A DNA stretch of 40,942 nucleotides from Desulfurococcales archaeon (GTDB lineage Archaea; Thermoproteota; Thermoprotei_A; Sulfolobales; Acidilobaceae), in NCBI GenBank assembly GCA_015521095.1, contig WAOU01000100.1:1-40942 (forward strand), read 5' to 3'. Position numbers and translations under genes: made by a program. Under the pieces are notes generated by a model. The model made no database searches. It was not told the DNA's origin and saw only the letters and a list, made by a program, of their open reading frames with translations. Shown here one piece after another: positions 16,488 to 25,671 of this stretch (position 1 is its first letter; the number at the start of each line of letters is the position of its first letter).

Positions 16488-17912
16488 CTATAGATTGAGA
16501 GATTTATTTAGTCTTTCTAATATGTCGTTACAGCAACTTCTTGAGATGTCGGTATCGAACAGTGCAGGGTCCTTTCCTTTCATCCAGACATATATGTATT
16601 TCTTGATCTCGCCTTCGCTCATTATATAATTATATCTCAGTATTCCGTCTGCAAGCTCGGAGAGAACGTTATATTCGTAAGGGTCGGAGGTTGCTGCCGC
16701 TAACATTGTAAATATACCTTGTGCTTTCAGCGATAGTATGATGTTATCGAATAGCTTTATATCTCCGGCTTCTTTGAATATCATTTTCCTGAGAAGCTTG
16801 TGTACTCCTAAGACGAGTAAAACGTCCGGCTTCTTTTCTGTGATGATATCCATGAATAGTGAGTAAAGCTCTTGAGCACTATATGCTGCTGGGTTAATTC
16901 CGACTACTTCTACTTGTTTTTCAAATATTTCTATTAGTTTTTTGACTGCCTTATCGTCGAAGTTAAATGTTTCTGCTAGCTGTATTTCAAGTATCTTTTT
17001 GATCTCGTCTGGCGACATATCATAGGATAGAATGAGTGTTCTAGCGTTGTTTAGAAGGGTAACTGCAAAGGTGTATGTTATTGGCCTGACAGGCCGTGCA
17101 TCGGAGGGGAACGAGAGTAGAACTATCTCGCCCTTATACAATTTTCCGAAATAGTCTTCTATTACCGAACATGGAGGCTCCAAGTATTTCGCTGAGTCTA
17201 TTCCGGGTACTAGTTCTAGCCGTGGCGGTGTCCATACGACTATTCCTTTGCCTGATCTTATGAAGAAAGGTAGTCTCGCATAGTTTAGCGGGTATCCTCG
17301 TAGTTTTCTTATCTCCATTTCTCTAACTATTTGGCCCTGCTCTATGTAATGGTATAGTATAAAGACTGCATCAGCGACGAAGTCTACGCTTCCTAGTATT
17401 GGTTGTTCTCTTTGACCAAACGGTATCTCGGCTATTAATACGCCGAGCCCTCCTGTTAGTTCTGGAAGCGTGTAGAAGAAGTTCTGTACTACTGCTCTTC
17501 TACCTACATCTGGTGTGTATGCTTCGATCAGTGGATTAATAGAATCAACTATTATTATATCGGCGTTTAGTTCATAGATCATTCCAGATATTTTTGCTAC
17601 TACTTCTTCTGCTCCTTCCTGGGTAGCCACTAGCGGTAGCTTTACAAACATGAATCTTCCTTCTCTTTCAAGTGCTTCTAGGTCCATTCCAAAGTTTTTC
17701 ATGTGTTTGTAGAACTTCTTCTTGTTCTCTTGAAATGATACATAGAGCGTTCTTTTCCCCTCAAGACCGTTGTGATATGCTATCATTGCTGCAAATGTCG
17801 TTTTTCCGGCGCCAGGATGTCCTCCTATTGTTATTAGCGATTCTTTATAGAATCCTCCTTTCAGTAATTCCTCATCTATGCTTTTTATACCTGTTTTGAA
17901 TTTGTACTCCAT
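16488..17912 (-). CDS. KaiC-like RecA-fold ATPase with degenerate second domain
   Basis: 474 aa. Domain 1 (~1-235) is a normal KaiC/GvpD ATPase: Walker A GHPGAGKT at 31-38 and Walker B 'ADIIIVDS' near 117-124. Domain 2 (~245-470) repeats the fold, with 'KGEIVLLSFPSDARPVRPIT' in the place of Walker A but no GKT, so it is unlikely to bind ATP the same way. Archaeal KaiC-like proteins are often signalling or motility ATPases; the role here is unknown. Start is ATG 17912. It stands alone and is convergent with sfsA. Confidence 0.85.
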   Translation of the reverse strand: MEYKFKTGIKSIDEELLKGGFYKESLITIGGHPGAGKTTFAAMIAYHNGLEGKRTLYVSFQENKKKFYKHMKNFGMDLEALEREGRFMFVKLPLVATQEGAEEVVAKISGMIYELNADIIIVDSINPLIEAYTPDVGRRAVVQNFFYTLPELTGGLGVLIAEIPFGQREQPILGSVDFVADAVFILYHYIEQGQIVREMEIRKLRGYPLNYARLPFFIRSGKGIVVWTPPRLELVPGIDSAKYLEPPCSVIEDYFGKLYKGEIVLLSFPSDARPVRPITYTFAVTLLNNARTLILSYDMSPDEIKKILEIQLAETFNFDDKAVKKLIEIFEKQVEVVGINPAAYSAQELYSLFMDIITEKKPDVLLVLGVHKLLRKMIFKEAGDIKLFDNIILSLKAQGIFTMLAAATSDPYEYNVLSELADGILRYNYIMSEGEIKKYIYVWMKGKDPALFDTDISRSCCNDILERLNKSLNL

Positions 17913-17956
17913 CTCATGACACCGCAGTATCCGACTATCTTAAATATCTATTTCTT

Positions 17957-17974
17957 CCTTTTATATAAAAAGGA
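17957..17974 (-). promoter_or_regulatory. TATA box/palindrome upstream of the KaiC-like gene
   Basis: CCTTTTATATAAAAAGG is a near-palindromic TATA element ~45-60 nt upstream of the ATG; a second AT-rich element (GATATTTAAGATAG) lies nearer. The 245-nt gap to the peroxiredoxin otherwise shows only very AT-rich sequence. Confidence 0.4.
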
Positions 17975-18119
17975 GTTACCAAGATTAAATAAAGTATAAA
18001 CAATTGTCCTATCCTTTAATAATAATCATGTTAATGAACCTATTAACATATTGATTATATTCCATATAGTATTCTATATAGTCTGCCTTCTATATATAAA
18101 TCTTTTCTATTTTTGCCTA

Positions 18120-18142
18120 TTAAATAAAAAAGAAAATATTAT
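18120..18142 (-). terminator. U-rich terminator after peroxiredoxin
   Basis: About 20 nt after the stop, the minus strand reads ATTTTCTTTTTTATTT, a typical archaeal U-tract terminator. Confidence 0.5.
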
Positions 18143-18157
18143 TGAATTATTTTATTG

Positions 18158-18859
18158 TTATTGTTTTGCGCAGGCCCTGTTTAGGAATTCTTGGGCCTGC
18201 TTCTTTTCTTCTTCTGATGCGTTGTCGTCGTAGCAGAACCACCAGTCGTAGCACTTGTATTGTTCTTTTCTCTTCATTGCTTCCTCGTATGTTGATGCTG
18301 GTGGTACGATTAGTTTGTCTCCTATGAGTTCGTTGTTTGGCCAGTTTGCTGGTACTGCTCTTCCATATTTGTCGCCGACCTGTAGTGCTAGGACCATTCT
18401 TAGTATTTCGTCTATTAGTCTTCCTAGTTCTAGTGGATAGTAGAGTATTGCTCTTATGGTTCCTTTATCATCGACTATGAATACTGCTCTTACCGTGTGT
18501 GTTGCGCTCTCAGCATGTAGTAGGCCTAGCTTTTCTGCTACTTTGCCTTGTGGGTCTGCTATTATTGGGAATGGTATTTTCATGTTGAGTTCTTTCTCGA
18601 TCCACTCCTTCCACTTGATGTGGCTGAATGTGCTGTCTACGCTTAGTCCTATTAGTTCTGTGTTTAGTTTTTTGAAGTCCTCGTATCGTTTTGCGAATGC
18701 GTAGAACTCTGTCGTACATACTGGTGTGAAGTCTGCAGGGTGACTGAATAGTACAAACCATTTTCCTGCGAAGTCGTCAGGAAGTGTAATTGGGCCGTGG
18801 TCTGTGACTACGGTCATCTGGGGGAATTTTTCGCCTATTAGAGGTATTTGTCCGGGCAT
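18158..18859 (-). CDS. Archaeal peroxiredoxin (Prx6-class thiol peroxidase)
   Basis: 233 aa from ATG 18859; a GTG 9 nt earlier falls inside the AGAGGTGA ribosome-binding site. The protein closely follows the Aeropyrum thioredoxin peroxidase: '[17 protein letters not shown]', the peroxidatic motif [15 protein letters not shown] (Cys48), '[19 protein letters not shown]', and the C-terminal pair Cys203 and Cys209 in [10 protein letters not shown]. It reduces H2O2 and organic peroxides, typically as a large cytoplasmic ring. An extra Cys230 lies three residues before the end. The gene stands alone with its own promoter. Confidence 0.96.
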   Translation of the reverse strand: MPGQIPLIGEKFPQMTVVTDHGPITLPDDFAGKWFVLFSHPADFTPVCTTEFYAFAKRYEDFKKLNTELIGLSVDSTFSHIKWKEWIEKELNMKIPFPIIADPQGKVAEKLGLLHAESATHTVRAVFIVDDKGTIRAILYYPLELGRLIDEILRMVLALQVGDKYGRAVPANWPNNELIGDKLIVPPASTYEEAMKRKEQYKCYDWWFCYDDNASEEEKKQAQEFLNRACAKQ

Positions 18860-18900
18860 TTCTATCACCTCTTTCTTCTAAATTACTTTTATGTAGAAAT

Positions 18901-18913
18901 CGCTATTTAAATC
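18901..18913 (-). promoter_or_regulatory. TATA box of the peroxiredoxin gene
   Basis: Minus-strand GATTTAAATAGCG sits ~45 nt before the ATG, giving a predicted leader of ~20 nt containing AGAGGTGA. Confidence 0.45.
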
Positions 18914-18949
18914 TTGACATATATTAAACAGACAAATCCGACACACTAA

Positions 18950-18960
18950 CCTTTATATCC
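18950..18960 (+). promoter_or_regulatory. TATA box of tRNA-Gly
   Basis: CCTTTATATCC lies ~40 nt upstream of the tRNA 5' end, giving a short 5' leader removed by RNase P. Confidence 0.55.
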
Positions 18961-18993
18961 AACACACCATATACTCCACAGTCTGGGGAGGAT

Positions 18994-19072
18994 GCGGCGG
19001 TCGTCTAGCCTGGACTAGGACGCCGGCCTGCCAAGCCGGAGGTCCCGGGTTCAAATCCCGGCCGCCGCACCA
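18994..19072 (+). tRNA. tRNA-Gly (GCC)
   Basis: The cloverleaf folds cleanly. Acceptor GCGGCGG pairs with CCGCCGC. The anticodon stem CCGGC/GCCGG encloses the loop CTGCCAA, so the anticodon is GCC. The T arm is CCGGG-TTCAAAT-CCCGG. The 3' CCA (19070-19072) is encoded, and no intron is present. Stems are GC-rich, as in hyperthermophiles. Confidence 0.96.
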
Positions 19073-19143
19073 TAATCACCTAATATTCTACCTGTCTAGT
19101 ATAGAGTACAATAGAAGTAAATTACCAATATTCAGAAGAATCC

Positions 19144-21429
19144 TTATACGAGAGGCTTTCCTTCGATCCCCTTATCTTTTACAGGTCTAGCTACTGGTAG
19201 CTTATAGACCGCCTGTAGTATTTTGTACGCTTCTCTCCTGGATAGAAACTGGTTGTTATTACCACAATACGGCGAGTAGACACATTTAGGACATCCGTTA
19301 TCGCAGTCGCATGATGCAAGAATGTTTTCGGCTATATCGTGTACTTTTTCTAGTCTTTCGTATATGAGTCTTGATGCACCGTTTCCTCCCGGAGTCGAGT
19401 CATATATTATAATATGGCCGCTAGGATAGCTTATTCCTCCGAGATCTGTGTCTGAGGCTCCTACCACGGGCTTAGAGGCCGATATGAGTGCGTGTTCTAA
19501 TGCGTGATATCCGCTTATGAGGCGTATGGCATCCTTTATACCTGGGTTTGGATACTGGGTTACTAGGGCCTTTGTTCTCATTCTCCAAGTTATAGGATCA
19601 TCGTAGAATACTTCTCCTAGCTTCCTACCAGTGTATTCTTCCCTTATGACATATCCTGTGACGGTTATTAGAAGATCGACTTCTGCGTATGTCAGGGTGA
19701 TCGATGAGAGCCTTCTTCTTTCGAGAGGTGTTATACTTGCTACATCGACCGTGTAGAGTGGTTTCGTGTAGAATCGTACGTCTGCTCCGACTCTTTTTAC
19801 TACTGCAGTATATTTGTCCAGCTCAAGGCTCGTAACTAGATATGATCTACCAGCATGATAGTATATTGCTCCCGGATATAGATCGTAGAGTGCCTGCGGA
19901 AGCTCTCTTGAACCAATCTTCTTTTGCCCATCTTCTACTATTGATACCTGGGGACCTGCCGACCTCAGACCGCTTCCTTTTACTATCTCTCTAACCCTTT
20001 GCCAATCAGGATAGTATCTATCGCCAATCTTCTTGGCATAACCAATAGTGGACAGCTCGTCGAGCGCACGTCTAATAGGGGTAGGAAGCCTCGACGCTTC
20101 TACAAGACCTCTCTCCAACAGTATTGCTGCTCCATGTATTCTTGCTATTTCCATGTTGTCTGGCTCAATGTATGATGGATCAGGTTCTTGCTTGAAGAAT
20201 TCCTGGGGTTTCCTTAGGAAGTATTGTTCTATTGGATCGTCGCCTAGAATGGTGAATATTATTCCAGGATTATCTCGTCTGCCGGCTCTACCCGCTCTTT
20301 GAAGATAGCTTGAGATGCTTCTAGGTAGTGTAGCCATTATGATTGCGTCGAGGTCTCCTAGATCTATTCCGAGCTCCATTGTGGGCGTCGCTACTAATCC
20401 ATTAATTCTCCCTTCCCTGAAGTCATCTTCCACCTTCTTCCTATAGCTTGGATCAAGGCCCGCTCTATGGACTGCTACGTTAGCACTATAGCTTCTACGT
20501 GCTATTCTCGCGATAAGCTCGCTCATTTGCTGCGAGTCCACGAAACATAACGTCTTTAAACCGTTCTTTACAAGGAACGAGAGAATGAACGAAGCTATAG
20601 TCCATCTACTGGTGGTCCCATAAGATACGAATACATGATAGGCTGTCCCTTTTCTCCTAGACGGTCCCCTAACTACTTGTGGGTTTTCACCGAAGAGTTT
20701 TTCTCCTAGCTCTCTTGGATTACCTATGGTTGCTCCTGCTCCAATAATCAACATATTATCGTCTGCATAGTGTTTTAGTCTTTCAATAACCCACTTAACA
20801 TGCGTACCGAAAACTCCCCGGTATACATGCATCTCGTCTAGGACTAATACTTTGACTCCGCTCACAAGTCTCCTTATTCTATCCGAAAACGCTAGACCAT
20901 AATGCATCATGTCTGGGTTTGTAACGAGTATATGGGGAGGATCCGCATATATTTTTGTTCTCTCGTCTCGAGGAGTATCACCATCTAGAACTGCAACCTT
21001 TATTCCTAGTTTTCCCTCGGCTAGAAGCTTGAAGCGATAAAGCTGGTCTCTTGCAAGGGCTTTAGTCGGATACATGATGATTGCATAGGGTTTCTCGACT
21101 GATGGTCCTCGTTTTATGATGTCGTCAAGTATAGGTATTATGAAAGCCTCGGTCTTTCCGGTACCTGTCCCAGCGACTATTACCTGGCTTTTTCCTTCCA
21201 TGTATAGTCTATAGGCTTCATATTGGAATAAGTGAAGTCTTAATATGCCGTAGCTTCTTAAAGCATTCGTGAGATATTCGTTTAATCCTATTTCCTCTAT
21301 GCTCGGGCCTGGTTCTGGGTCTCCTTGCTTTTCTTTATAGATATAAGATATCGTTGCGCCGTATTGTTTGAGAAGCTTTTTTAGCGATAGGACTATGTTC
21401 TTTAACCGTTTGTTGTTATTGCTCCTCAT
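19144..21429 (-). CDS. DEAD/DEAH-type helicase with DUF1998 zinc domain (MrfA/YprA-like)
   Basis: 761 aa. Helicase motifs are Walker A GTGTGKT (87-93), DEMH (198-201) and motif VI QRAGRAGR (377-384). The C-terminal third is a DUF1998-type domain with 'YDSTPGGNGASRLIYERLEK' and a cysteine cluster at about 707, 709, 713, 716 and 722. Bacterial relatives (MrfA) take part in mitomycin-type lesion repair; an archaeal role in repair is inferred. It directly follows a small unknown gene (5-nt gap), suggesting an operon. The Cys cluster has five cysteines in a tight window. Confidence 0.9.
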   Translation of the reverse strand: MRSNNNKRLKNIVLSLKKLLKQYGATISYIYKEKQGDPEPGPSIEEIGLNEYLTNALRSYGILRLHLFQYEAYRLYMEGKSQVIVAGTGTGKTEAFIIPILDDIIKRGPSVEKPYAIIMYPTKALARDQLYRFKLLAEGKLGIKVAVLDGDTPRDERTKIYADPPHILVTNPDMMHYGLAFSDRIRRLVSGVKVLVLDEMHVYRGVFGTHVKWVIERLKHYADDNMLIIGAGATIGNPRELGEKLFGENPQVVRGPSRRKGTAYHVFVSYGTTSRWTIASFILSFLVKNGLKTLCFVDSQQMSELIARIARRSYSANVAVHRAGLDPSYRKKVEDDFREGRINGLVATPTMELGIDLGDLDAIIMATLPRSISSYLQRAGRAGRRDNPGIIFTILGDDPIEQYFLRKPQEFFKQEPDPSYIEPDNMEIARIHGAAILLERGLVEASRLPTPIRRALDELSTIGYAKKIGDRYYPDWQRVREIVKGSGLRSAGPQVSIVEDGQKKIGSRELPQALYDLYPGAIYYHAGRSYLVTSLELDKYTAVVKRVGADVRFYTKPLYTVDVASITPLERRRLSSITLTYAEVDLLITVTGYVIREEYTGRKLGEVFYDDPITWRMRTKALVTQYPNPGIKDAIRLISGYHALEHALISASKPVVGASDTDLGGISYPSGHIIIYDSTPGGNGASRLIYERLEKVHDIAENILASCDCDNGCPKCVYSPYCGNNNQFLSRREAYKILQAVYKLPVARPVKDKGIEGKPLV

Positions 21430-21434
21430 TATAG

Positions 21435-21866
21435 TTAAGCACCTGTATTATGATTATATCGTCTAACATAGCCTTCTAGCCCTATCGATTTAATCGCGTC
21501 TTCAACTAGCCATGAATACTGTTTGTCTCCAGACACTCTCCTAATCTTTCTTTTCCTCAAAACTGCTTCATAAAGAAGCCTGCCGTCTCTATCATAGACC
21601 TGTAGTCGCCCTTTTACGTGTCCTCGTAGATTTCGGATTAGTTCAACATATACAATATACTCTATGTCGGGAGCATCTAGTTCTACTATGACGCTCTGTC
21701 CTCTAGCATATACTGTTTGTCCTTGTTCTTGCCTTGCTCCTGTCCCGGTAGGCTTTGTGACTACCTCTTTACGGTTCTTGTAGTATACTACGGCGAGCTT
21801 CCTAGAGGCATGCTTGCCAGTTCTACTCTTGGACGCTTCTATTATGAGTCTCATGCTTGGTCCCAC
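21435..21866 (-). CDS. Unknown 143-aa protein upstream of the DUF1998 helicase
   Basis: I do not recognise this family. It is basic and strand-rich, with 'QSVIVELDAPDIEYIVYVEL' and 'GRLQVYDRDGRLLYEAVLRK', resembling a small beta-sandwich or OB-like domain, and a central Gln/Gly/Thr-rich linker. Start could be GTG 21866 (GGAG 4 nt upstream) or ATG 21854. It ends 5 nt before the helicase start, so the two are probably co-translated and may act together. No catalytic motif is visible. Confidence 0.75.
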   Translation of the reverse strand: MGPSMRLIIEASKSRTGKHASRKLAVVYYKNRKEVVTKPTGTGARQEQGQTVYARGQSVIVELDAPDIEYIVYVELIRNLRGHVKGRLQVYDRDGRLLYEAVLRKRKIRRVSGDKQYSWLVEDAIKSIGLEGYVRRYNHNTGA

Positions 21867-21969
21867 TCGTCTCCATGATGACTTTGTCGCTAGGAGCTGT
21901 CCCCTCTTACTTGATGTTTTTACTGTAATTCTTATTCTTTGTCGAGCTAATAACCCTGCGGGGAAGAGG

Positions 21970-23040
21970 GTGAAGGTAATAGTAAAAGGGCTAGGGGTTT
22001 CGGGATCATACTTACTCTATAGATTATCACGTGAGCCCGATATCGAAGTATACGGCTATGATATATCCAAGAAGTATGTTAAACCCTGCGGAGATGCTGT
22101 TACTCTTAGACCTTGGATACGTGATCTCTTGGAAGAGCTAGATGTAGTTCGAGCGTCCGTGACAAATTACACGGTTAAAGTTGAAGGGAAAACCGTATTC
22201 AAAACCTCCTTGGAAAGACCATACTGGTATATTGTCGATAAAGCATTACTAGTTGAAAAGCTACGTGATCGTGCGACAAATAATGGGGCTAGAATAAAGT
22301 ATCTAAGATCACATGATACAGAGAGACATTCATGTAATGGATCAAGAGACTGCATTATGGTTGACGCCCGGGGACCATTTCCACATGTTAAAACAACGAA
22401 ATACGTTATAGCTATAAGATACCTTGCTAGTGCAGACTGGGACATGACACATGCTTTACTAGATTTTTATCCAAGAGATGGAGGACTGTTCTGGATATTT
22501 CCAGCTAATGCTCGGGAAGGTATTGTGAATTTTGGTGGAGGATTTTTGAATAGGCCTATAAACTATACTGAGGCATTCGTTAAGAAATACGTCAAGGATC
22601 TCCTAGGTAGCTATGACTTACTCGACAAGAGGGCATCTCCTATTGCTGTGTTCTCGCCTATAAGACCCGTGGAGAAGAACGCGGGGAAGATTCGGAAACT
22701 CAGGATAGGAGAATCTGCCGGTTTTATTATATCAACGGCTGGAGAAGGTAACCGGCCAGGTCTTGAATCAGCAGAAGCATTATATAATGCGATAATAGAA
22801 GGCGGCTCCCCCGAAGAAATAGCTCAAGGATATTCTCGTAGAGTAAGGACACTTGTATCTGAGGCCAAGGCGTCGAGATATGCCTTGAAGCTCGCTATTA
22901 GGCTTGGCAGTAGATTCTATGATTTCTCTAGATCCCTACCTGAAGAATTCTGGTATACATATCTACAGAGCAAAATAACGATTGGGTATCTGGTAAAAAT
23001 CATATTGAAGAATCCGGGTCTTCTACGATATATGATCTAG
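21970..23040 (+). CDS. Geranylgeranyl reductase-like FAD protein
   Basis: 356 aa from GTG 21970, which places the dinucleotide motif GLGVSG at residues 7-12. The family's PCG motif follows at 39-41 (KPCGDAV). Near the C-terminal third, '[20 protein letters not shown]' is the FAD-binding GD-like loop with Asp replaced by Glu. Relatives (COG0644) saturate archaeal lipid chains at the membrane or act on other prenyl groups. Upstream in-frame sequence back to 21814 overlaps the divergent gene and is rejected as N-terminus. The last 4 nt overlap the COG1839 gene on the other strand. Confidence 0.85.
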   Translation: MKVIVKGLGVSGSYLLYRLSREPDIEVYGYDISKKYVKPCGDAVTLRPWIRDLLEELDVVRASVTNYTVKVEGKTVFKTSLERPYWYIVDKALLVEKLRDRATNNGARIKYLRSHDTERHSCNGSRDCIMVDARGPFPHVKTTKYVIAIRYLASADWDMTHALLDFYPRDGGLFWIFPANAREGIVNFGGGFLNRPINYTEAFVKKYVKDLLGSYDLLDKRASPIAVFSPIRPVEKNAGKIRKLRIGESAGFIISTAGEGNRPGLESAEALYNAIIEGGSPEEIAQGYSRRVRTLVSEAKASRYALKLAIRLGSRFYDFSRSLPEEFWYTYLQSKITIGYLVKIILKNPGLLRYMI

Positions 23041-23525
23041 CCACGTTTGTATCCTATTTTTCTGAGGAATTCGATTCTCTCTTTCTGGTCTTTCTCCGTT
23101 TCTACTCCTAAGGGAGTGAAGCCGTCGGCTATACCTAGTAGCGCTCTTTGATCTCCTAGGTCGGCGATAATCGCTTTTACGGGATTAGCGGTTGCAGCCT
23201 CGATGCTGACTACTTCCATTACGTTCTTTATTCTGTTTAGGACGTTTATTGGCCAAGCATTTTTAATGTATATAACGAATACGTGGCCGGCGGAGATTCT
23301 TTTGCAGGCCTCGATTGCTAAGTTGATTAGCTCTTTATCGTTGCCATCCCATCTTATTAGTCTTTTACCGCTAGCCTCGCAAAATGCTAGGCCGAATTTA
23401 ATAGATGTTGATGTGGTAACGAGCGCCTCGTATAGGTCTTCTACTGTTTTTATGAAATGTGATTTACCGATAATGACGTTTGTTCCGTCTGGAACAGGGA
23501 TTTCTACTGCTACAATGTTTACCAT
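23037..23525 (-). CDS. COG1839 adenosine-specific kinase-like protein
   Basis: 162 aa from ATG 23525, which has GGGGGTAG 6 nt upstream; the earlier ATG at 23546 has no such site. Key stretches are '[20 protein letters not shown]', '[20 protein letters not shown]' and '[20 protein letters not shown]'. These mark the small archaeal/bacterial family annotated as adenosine-specific kinase, for which structures exist but biology is thin. The gene stands alone, convergent with the reductase-like gene. Confidence 0.85.
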   Translation of the reverse strand: MVNIVAVEIPVPDGTNVIIGKSHFIKTVEDLYEALVTTSTSIKFGLAFCEASGKRLIRWDGNDKELINLAIEACKRISAGHVFVIYIKNAWPINVLNRIKNVMEVVSIEAATANPVKAIIADLGDQRALLGIADGFTPLGVETEKDQKERIEFLRKIGYKRG

Positions 23526-23589
23526 TGTCTCTACCCCCAGGTTCATGATTAATTATAGTGTAGTTTGAATCGAATAAGTTTGTAGCGAG

Positions 23590-24273
23590 TCATGTACGGT
23601 CCTTGCCGCGTAGAGTTATGTTTAGAGAGTGTGCAACATATTTAATGCCATAATATGCCAGGATTATTCCTACTCCTATCATTACTACTCGGTATACTGT
23701 CATGCTTAGAACAGCGCCTGTTCCTATAACTGCTAGAAATGTGAGCCAGGCGTAGTCCATCCAGACATGACTCGCATACATTACTGCAAGGCCTTTTCTA
23801 CCATGTTCTACTGAGCTTTTAATAATGGGCTCTCCTACAGTCAACCACCATCCAAGAAAGTAGGGATTTAGCAGAGTTAACGATGCTCCTATCATCACTG
23901 CGAAAAACAGTGAACCCATAGCAATGGATTCTGAAGCTGAGATTTCGGAGCCCTTGATTCCTAGACTGAGGACTCCTACTGCGAAAAATAACATAAATAC
24001 GCCTATTAGAAAAGACATTATGTTATTATACTTCTTTAACTTCCTAGAGACCCGCTCCATTGCTACAAATAAGAGTATAACGTAAGGTAGTTCTGCTATT
24101 GTATGACCTATCGCGAGTAGAATTCCACCTGTCCATCCATATATGGCGCCGAGAGCTAGTGCTGAGGCCGAGAGAGGTCCAGGGCTAAGAGCACCACTGG
24201 TTGAAAGAACCACTGTTTTTCCTATCAGGGCCAGCATGCTGTTTTTGTGGTTAATCTTTGCTATTGTAGTCAT
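23590..24273 (-). CDS. LysE/RhtB-type membrane exporter
   Basis: About 227 aa with roughly six membrane helices. The first helix carries the family signature 'STSGALSPGPLSASALALGA' with the SPGP motif, followed by 'GHTIAELPYVILLFVAMERV'. A later helix contains 'LTLLNPYFLGWWLTVGEP', the second conserved NP region. LysE-family proteins export amino acids or other small solutes from the cytoplasm; the substrate cannot be inferred. ATG 24273 is preferred over GTG 24282 for spacing to GGTG. The upstream 130 nt show no other feature. Confidence 0.85.
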   Translation of the reverse strand: MTTIAKINHKNSMLALIGKTVVLSTSGALSPGPLSASALALGAIYGWTGGILLAIGHTIAELPYVILLFVAMERVSRKLKKYNNIMSFLIGVFMLFFAVGVLSLGIKGSEISASESIAMGSLFFAVMIGASLTLLNPYFLGWWLTVGEPIIKSSVEHGRKGLAVMYASHVWMDYAWLTFLAVIGTGAVLSMTVYRVVMIGVGIILAYYGIKYVAHSLNITLRGKDRT

Positions 24274-24404
24274 AGCAAGCACCAGTATGATTTCTCTGTT
24301 CTTGTTCTGAGAAATGAACCGTGCTAAGAATAAATCTTTACTTCTATAGACTTACTCTGATAGAATAAGCTAAAAGCTGACTACACGATTGGTACTTACA
24401 ATTC

Positions 24405-24674
24405 TCATAGCCTGAATCCTAGTGACTCAAGAAGTTTCCTGCTCTTTCTGAGAGTATTAAGTGCCTCTAGGCCTTTCTCAGTAATATCATATCCATCTTC
24501 GGTTTTTACTACCAGGCCACTTTCTTCCAGAGAGAGTAGGATTAGTTTAAGTCTATCATAGGGAAGATTAGCATATGTGGCAATTCTCGTAGCTGGCATG
24601 GCTCCTTCCCGTTGCAGTACCTCGAGTATGTCGTGGACTATCCCCGCCTGGCTTCTATATTTTCTACGCACCAT
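24405..24674 (-). CDS. Winged-helix DNA-binding regulator (HTH_45-like)
   Basis: 89 aa, mostly a winged helix: helix 1 'GIVHDILEVLQREGAMPATR', a turn, the recognition helix around 'NLPYDRLKLILLSLEESGLV', and a wing 'KTEDGYDITEKGLEALNTL'. This matches small crenarchaeal ArnR1-type or HTH_45 regulators. It is last in a run of four closely spaced minus-strand genes (gaps of 16-43 nt) encoding membrane and exported proteins, so I infer it controls that cluster. The dyad sites at 26923-26959 are candidate targets. Confidence 0.85.
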   Translation of the reverse strand: MVRRKYRSQAGIVHDILEVLQREGAMPATRIATYANLPYDRLKLILLSLEESGLVVKTEDGYDITEKGLEALNTLRKSRKLLESLGFRL

Positions 24675-24690
24675 CGGTTGTTATCGCCCC

Positions 24691-25323
24691 CTACTCTCTC
24701 AGTAGCGACGAGGCGAACAGTACTAGGGGTGCAAGGCCTCGTAACAGCGTTGATAATGGTACAATCCACCAAGACGAGCTTGCGAACAAGAGCATTACAG
24801 GTATGAGATGACTAATTCCTAGAACTATATAGAAGATTACAGTTGGCAGTCTCGCCGAACCATATTTTCCTAAGACTATTGCGGCTGCAACTATCAGTAC
24901 GAGTAAGTCTATGACATTGTAGTCTATAAACATTAATACGAATAACGGTATGATAGAGAATTCTTTGAGAGAGACTGCCGTTTCCTTTATCGATACTCCT
25001 GATACATAGTGCGAAGATGCCATAAGCGCATAGGAGATCGTGTAGAGTGGTATAGCGATAAGCGTTCCTCGATTGACTAGTATAGATAGAAGTTCTTGAG
25101 GTCTTCTTCCGGGGCCACTAATGTATGATGGTGCCATGATATTTACGGTAGCCTCGATAAGTAGTGAGATACCAAATATCGTCATTGCTATAGCTGAGAG
25201 TGTTAGCCCTTTGTCTTTTATGACATCTCCTAGCTTGAATAGTGATAGGCCGATATAGAGGCTTGCAAATGCCCCTAAATACGCGATCACTGCTGAGAGT
25301 AAAATGAATGTTTGAGAGTCCAT
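24691..25323 (-). CDS. Polytopic membrane protein of unknown function (210 aa)
   Basis: Unrecognised. It has about six or seven hydrophobic helices with few charges, for example 'FILLSAVIAYLGAFASLYIG', 'VLMFIDYNVIDLLVLIVAAA' and 'YIVLGISHLIPVMLLFASSS'. The start ATG 25323 has GGGG upstream. It lies between the DUF4405-like gene and the winged-helix regulator and is likely co-transcribed with both. The pattern resembles membrane sensors or cytochrome-like integral proteins, but I see no ligand motif, so no function is claimed. Confidence 0.8.
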   Translation of the reverse strand: MDSQTFILLSAVIAYLGAFASLYIGLSLFKLGDVIKDKGLTLSAIAMTIFGISLLIEATVNIMAPSYISGPGRRPQELLSILVNRGTLIAIPLYTISYALMASSHYVSGVSIKETAVSLKEFSIIPLFVLMFIDYNVIDLLVLIVAAAIVLGKYGSARLPTVIFYIVLGISHLIPVMLLFASSSWWIVPLSTLLRGLAPLVLFASSLLRE

Positions 25324-25366
25324 TTATTTTCCCCGCGCCAAAGATTTTTGTATTATATCATGGTTT

Positions 25367-25654
25367 TTAGTTTGTTTTCTTTCTTCTTTTGAGCCTTAGC
25401 AACCCCAGATGATATAGTATGCCTCTATAGTTGGTATACGCATGTATTATTGCGGCTCCAGCAGCTATGAAGCTGGCATAGATGTGAATGTCTTCCCATG
25501 TCTCCTTTGATATGCCTAGTGCTGTGGCGTCTCCGCTTCCAGGTCCGGAGGGAGCTGTCTCTAGCATCATGCCTGATATCAGTATTATGAGTCCTAGTGC
25601 TACGAACACTATGACTGTTGCTCTTCTGGCCTCAAGTATGACGTTTCTTCCCAT
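25367..25654 (-). CDS. DUF4405-like two-helix membrane protein with His pair
   Basis: 95 aa with two membrane helices: ~12-31 and ~56-75. The second begins IHIYASFIAAGAAIIHAY, with H57 and H71 separated by 13 residues, and a further H82. This fits DUF4405/cytochrome b-like small proteins, where paired His can bind haem b. The same His-x13-His-x-Tyr-x-Asn pattern recurs in the gene at 27004-27504. The start ATG 25654 has GGGGGTGAG upstream. Basic C-terminal tail; haem binding is inference. Confidence 0.7.
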   Translation of the reverse strand: MGRNVILEARRATVIVFVALGLIILISGMMLETAPSGPGSGDATALGISKETWEDIHIYASFIAAGAAIIHAYTNYRGILYHLGLLRLKRRKKTN

Positions 25655-25671
25655 TATCGCTCACCCCCTCA

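Noticed and set aside
21876..21935. Possible C/D RNA near 21876 (ATGATGA then TTGATGT)
   Set aside because: No CTGA boxes at usable spacing and no closing stem.
21814..21969. N-terminal extension of the geranylgeranyl reductase-like ORF
   Set aside because: It overlaps the divergent 143-aa gene and precedes the dinucleotide motif, which normally begins within the first ~10 residues.
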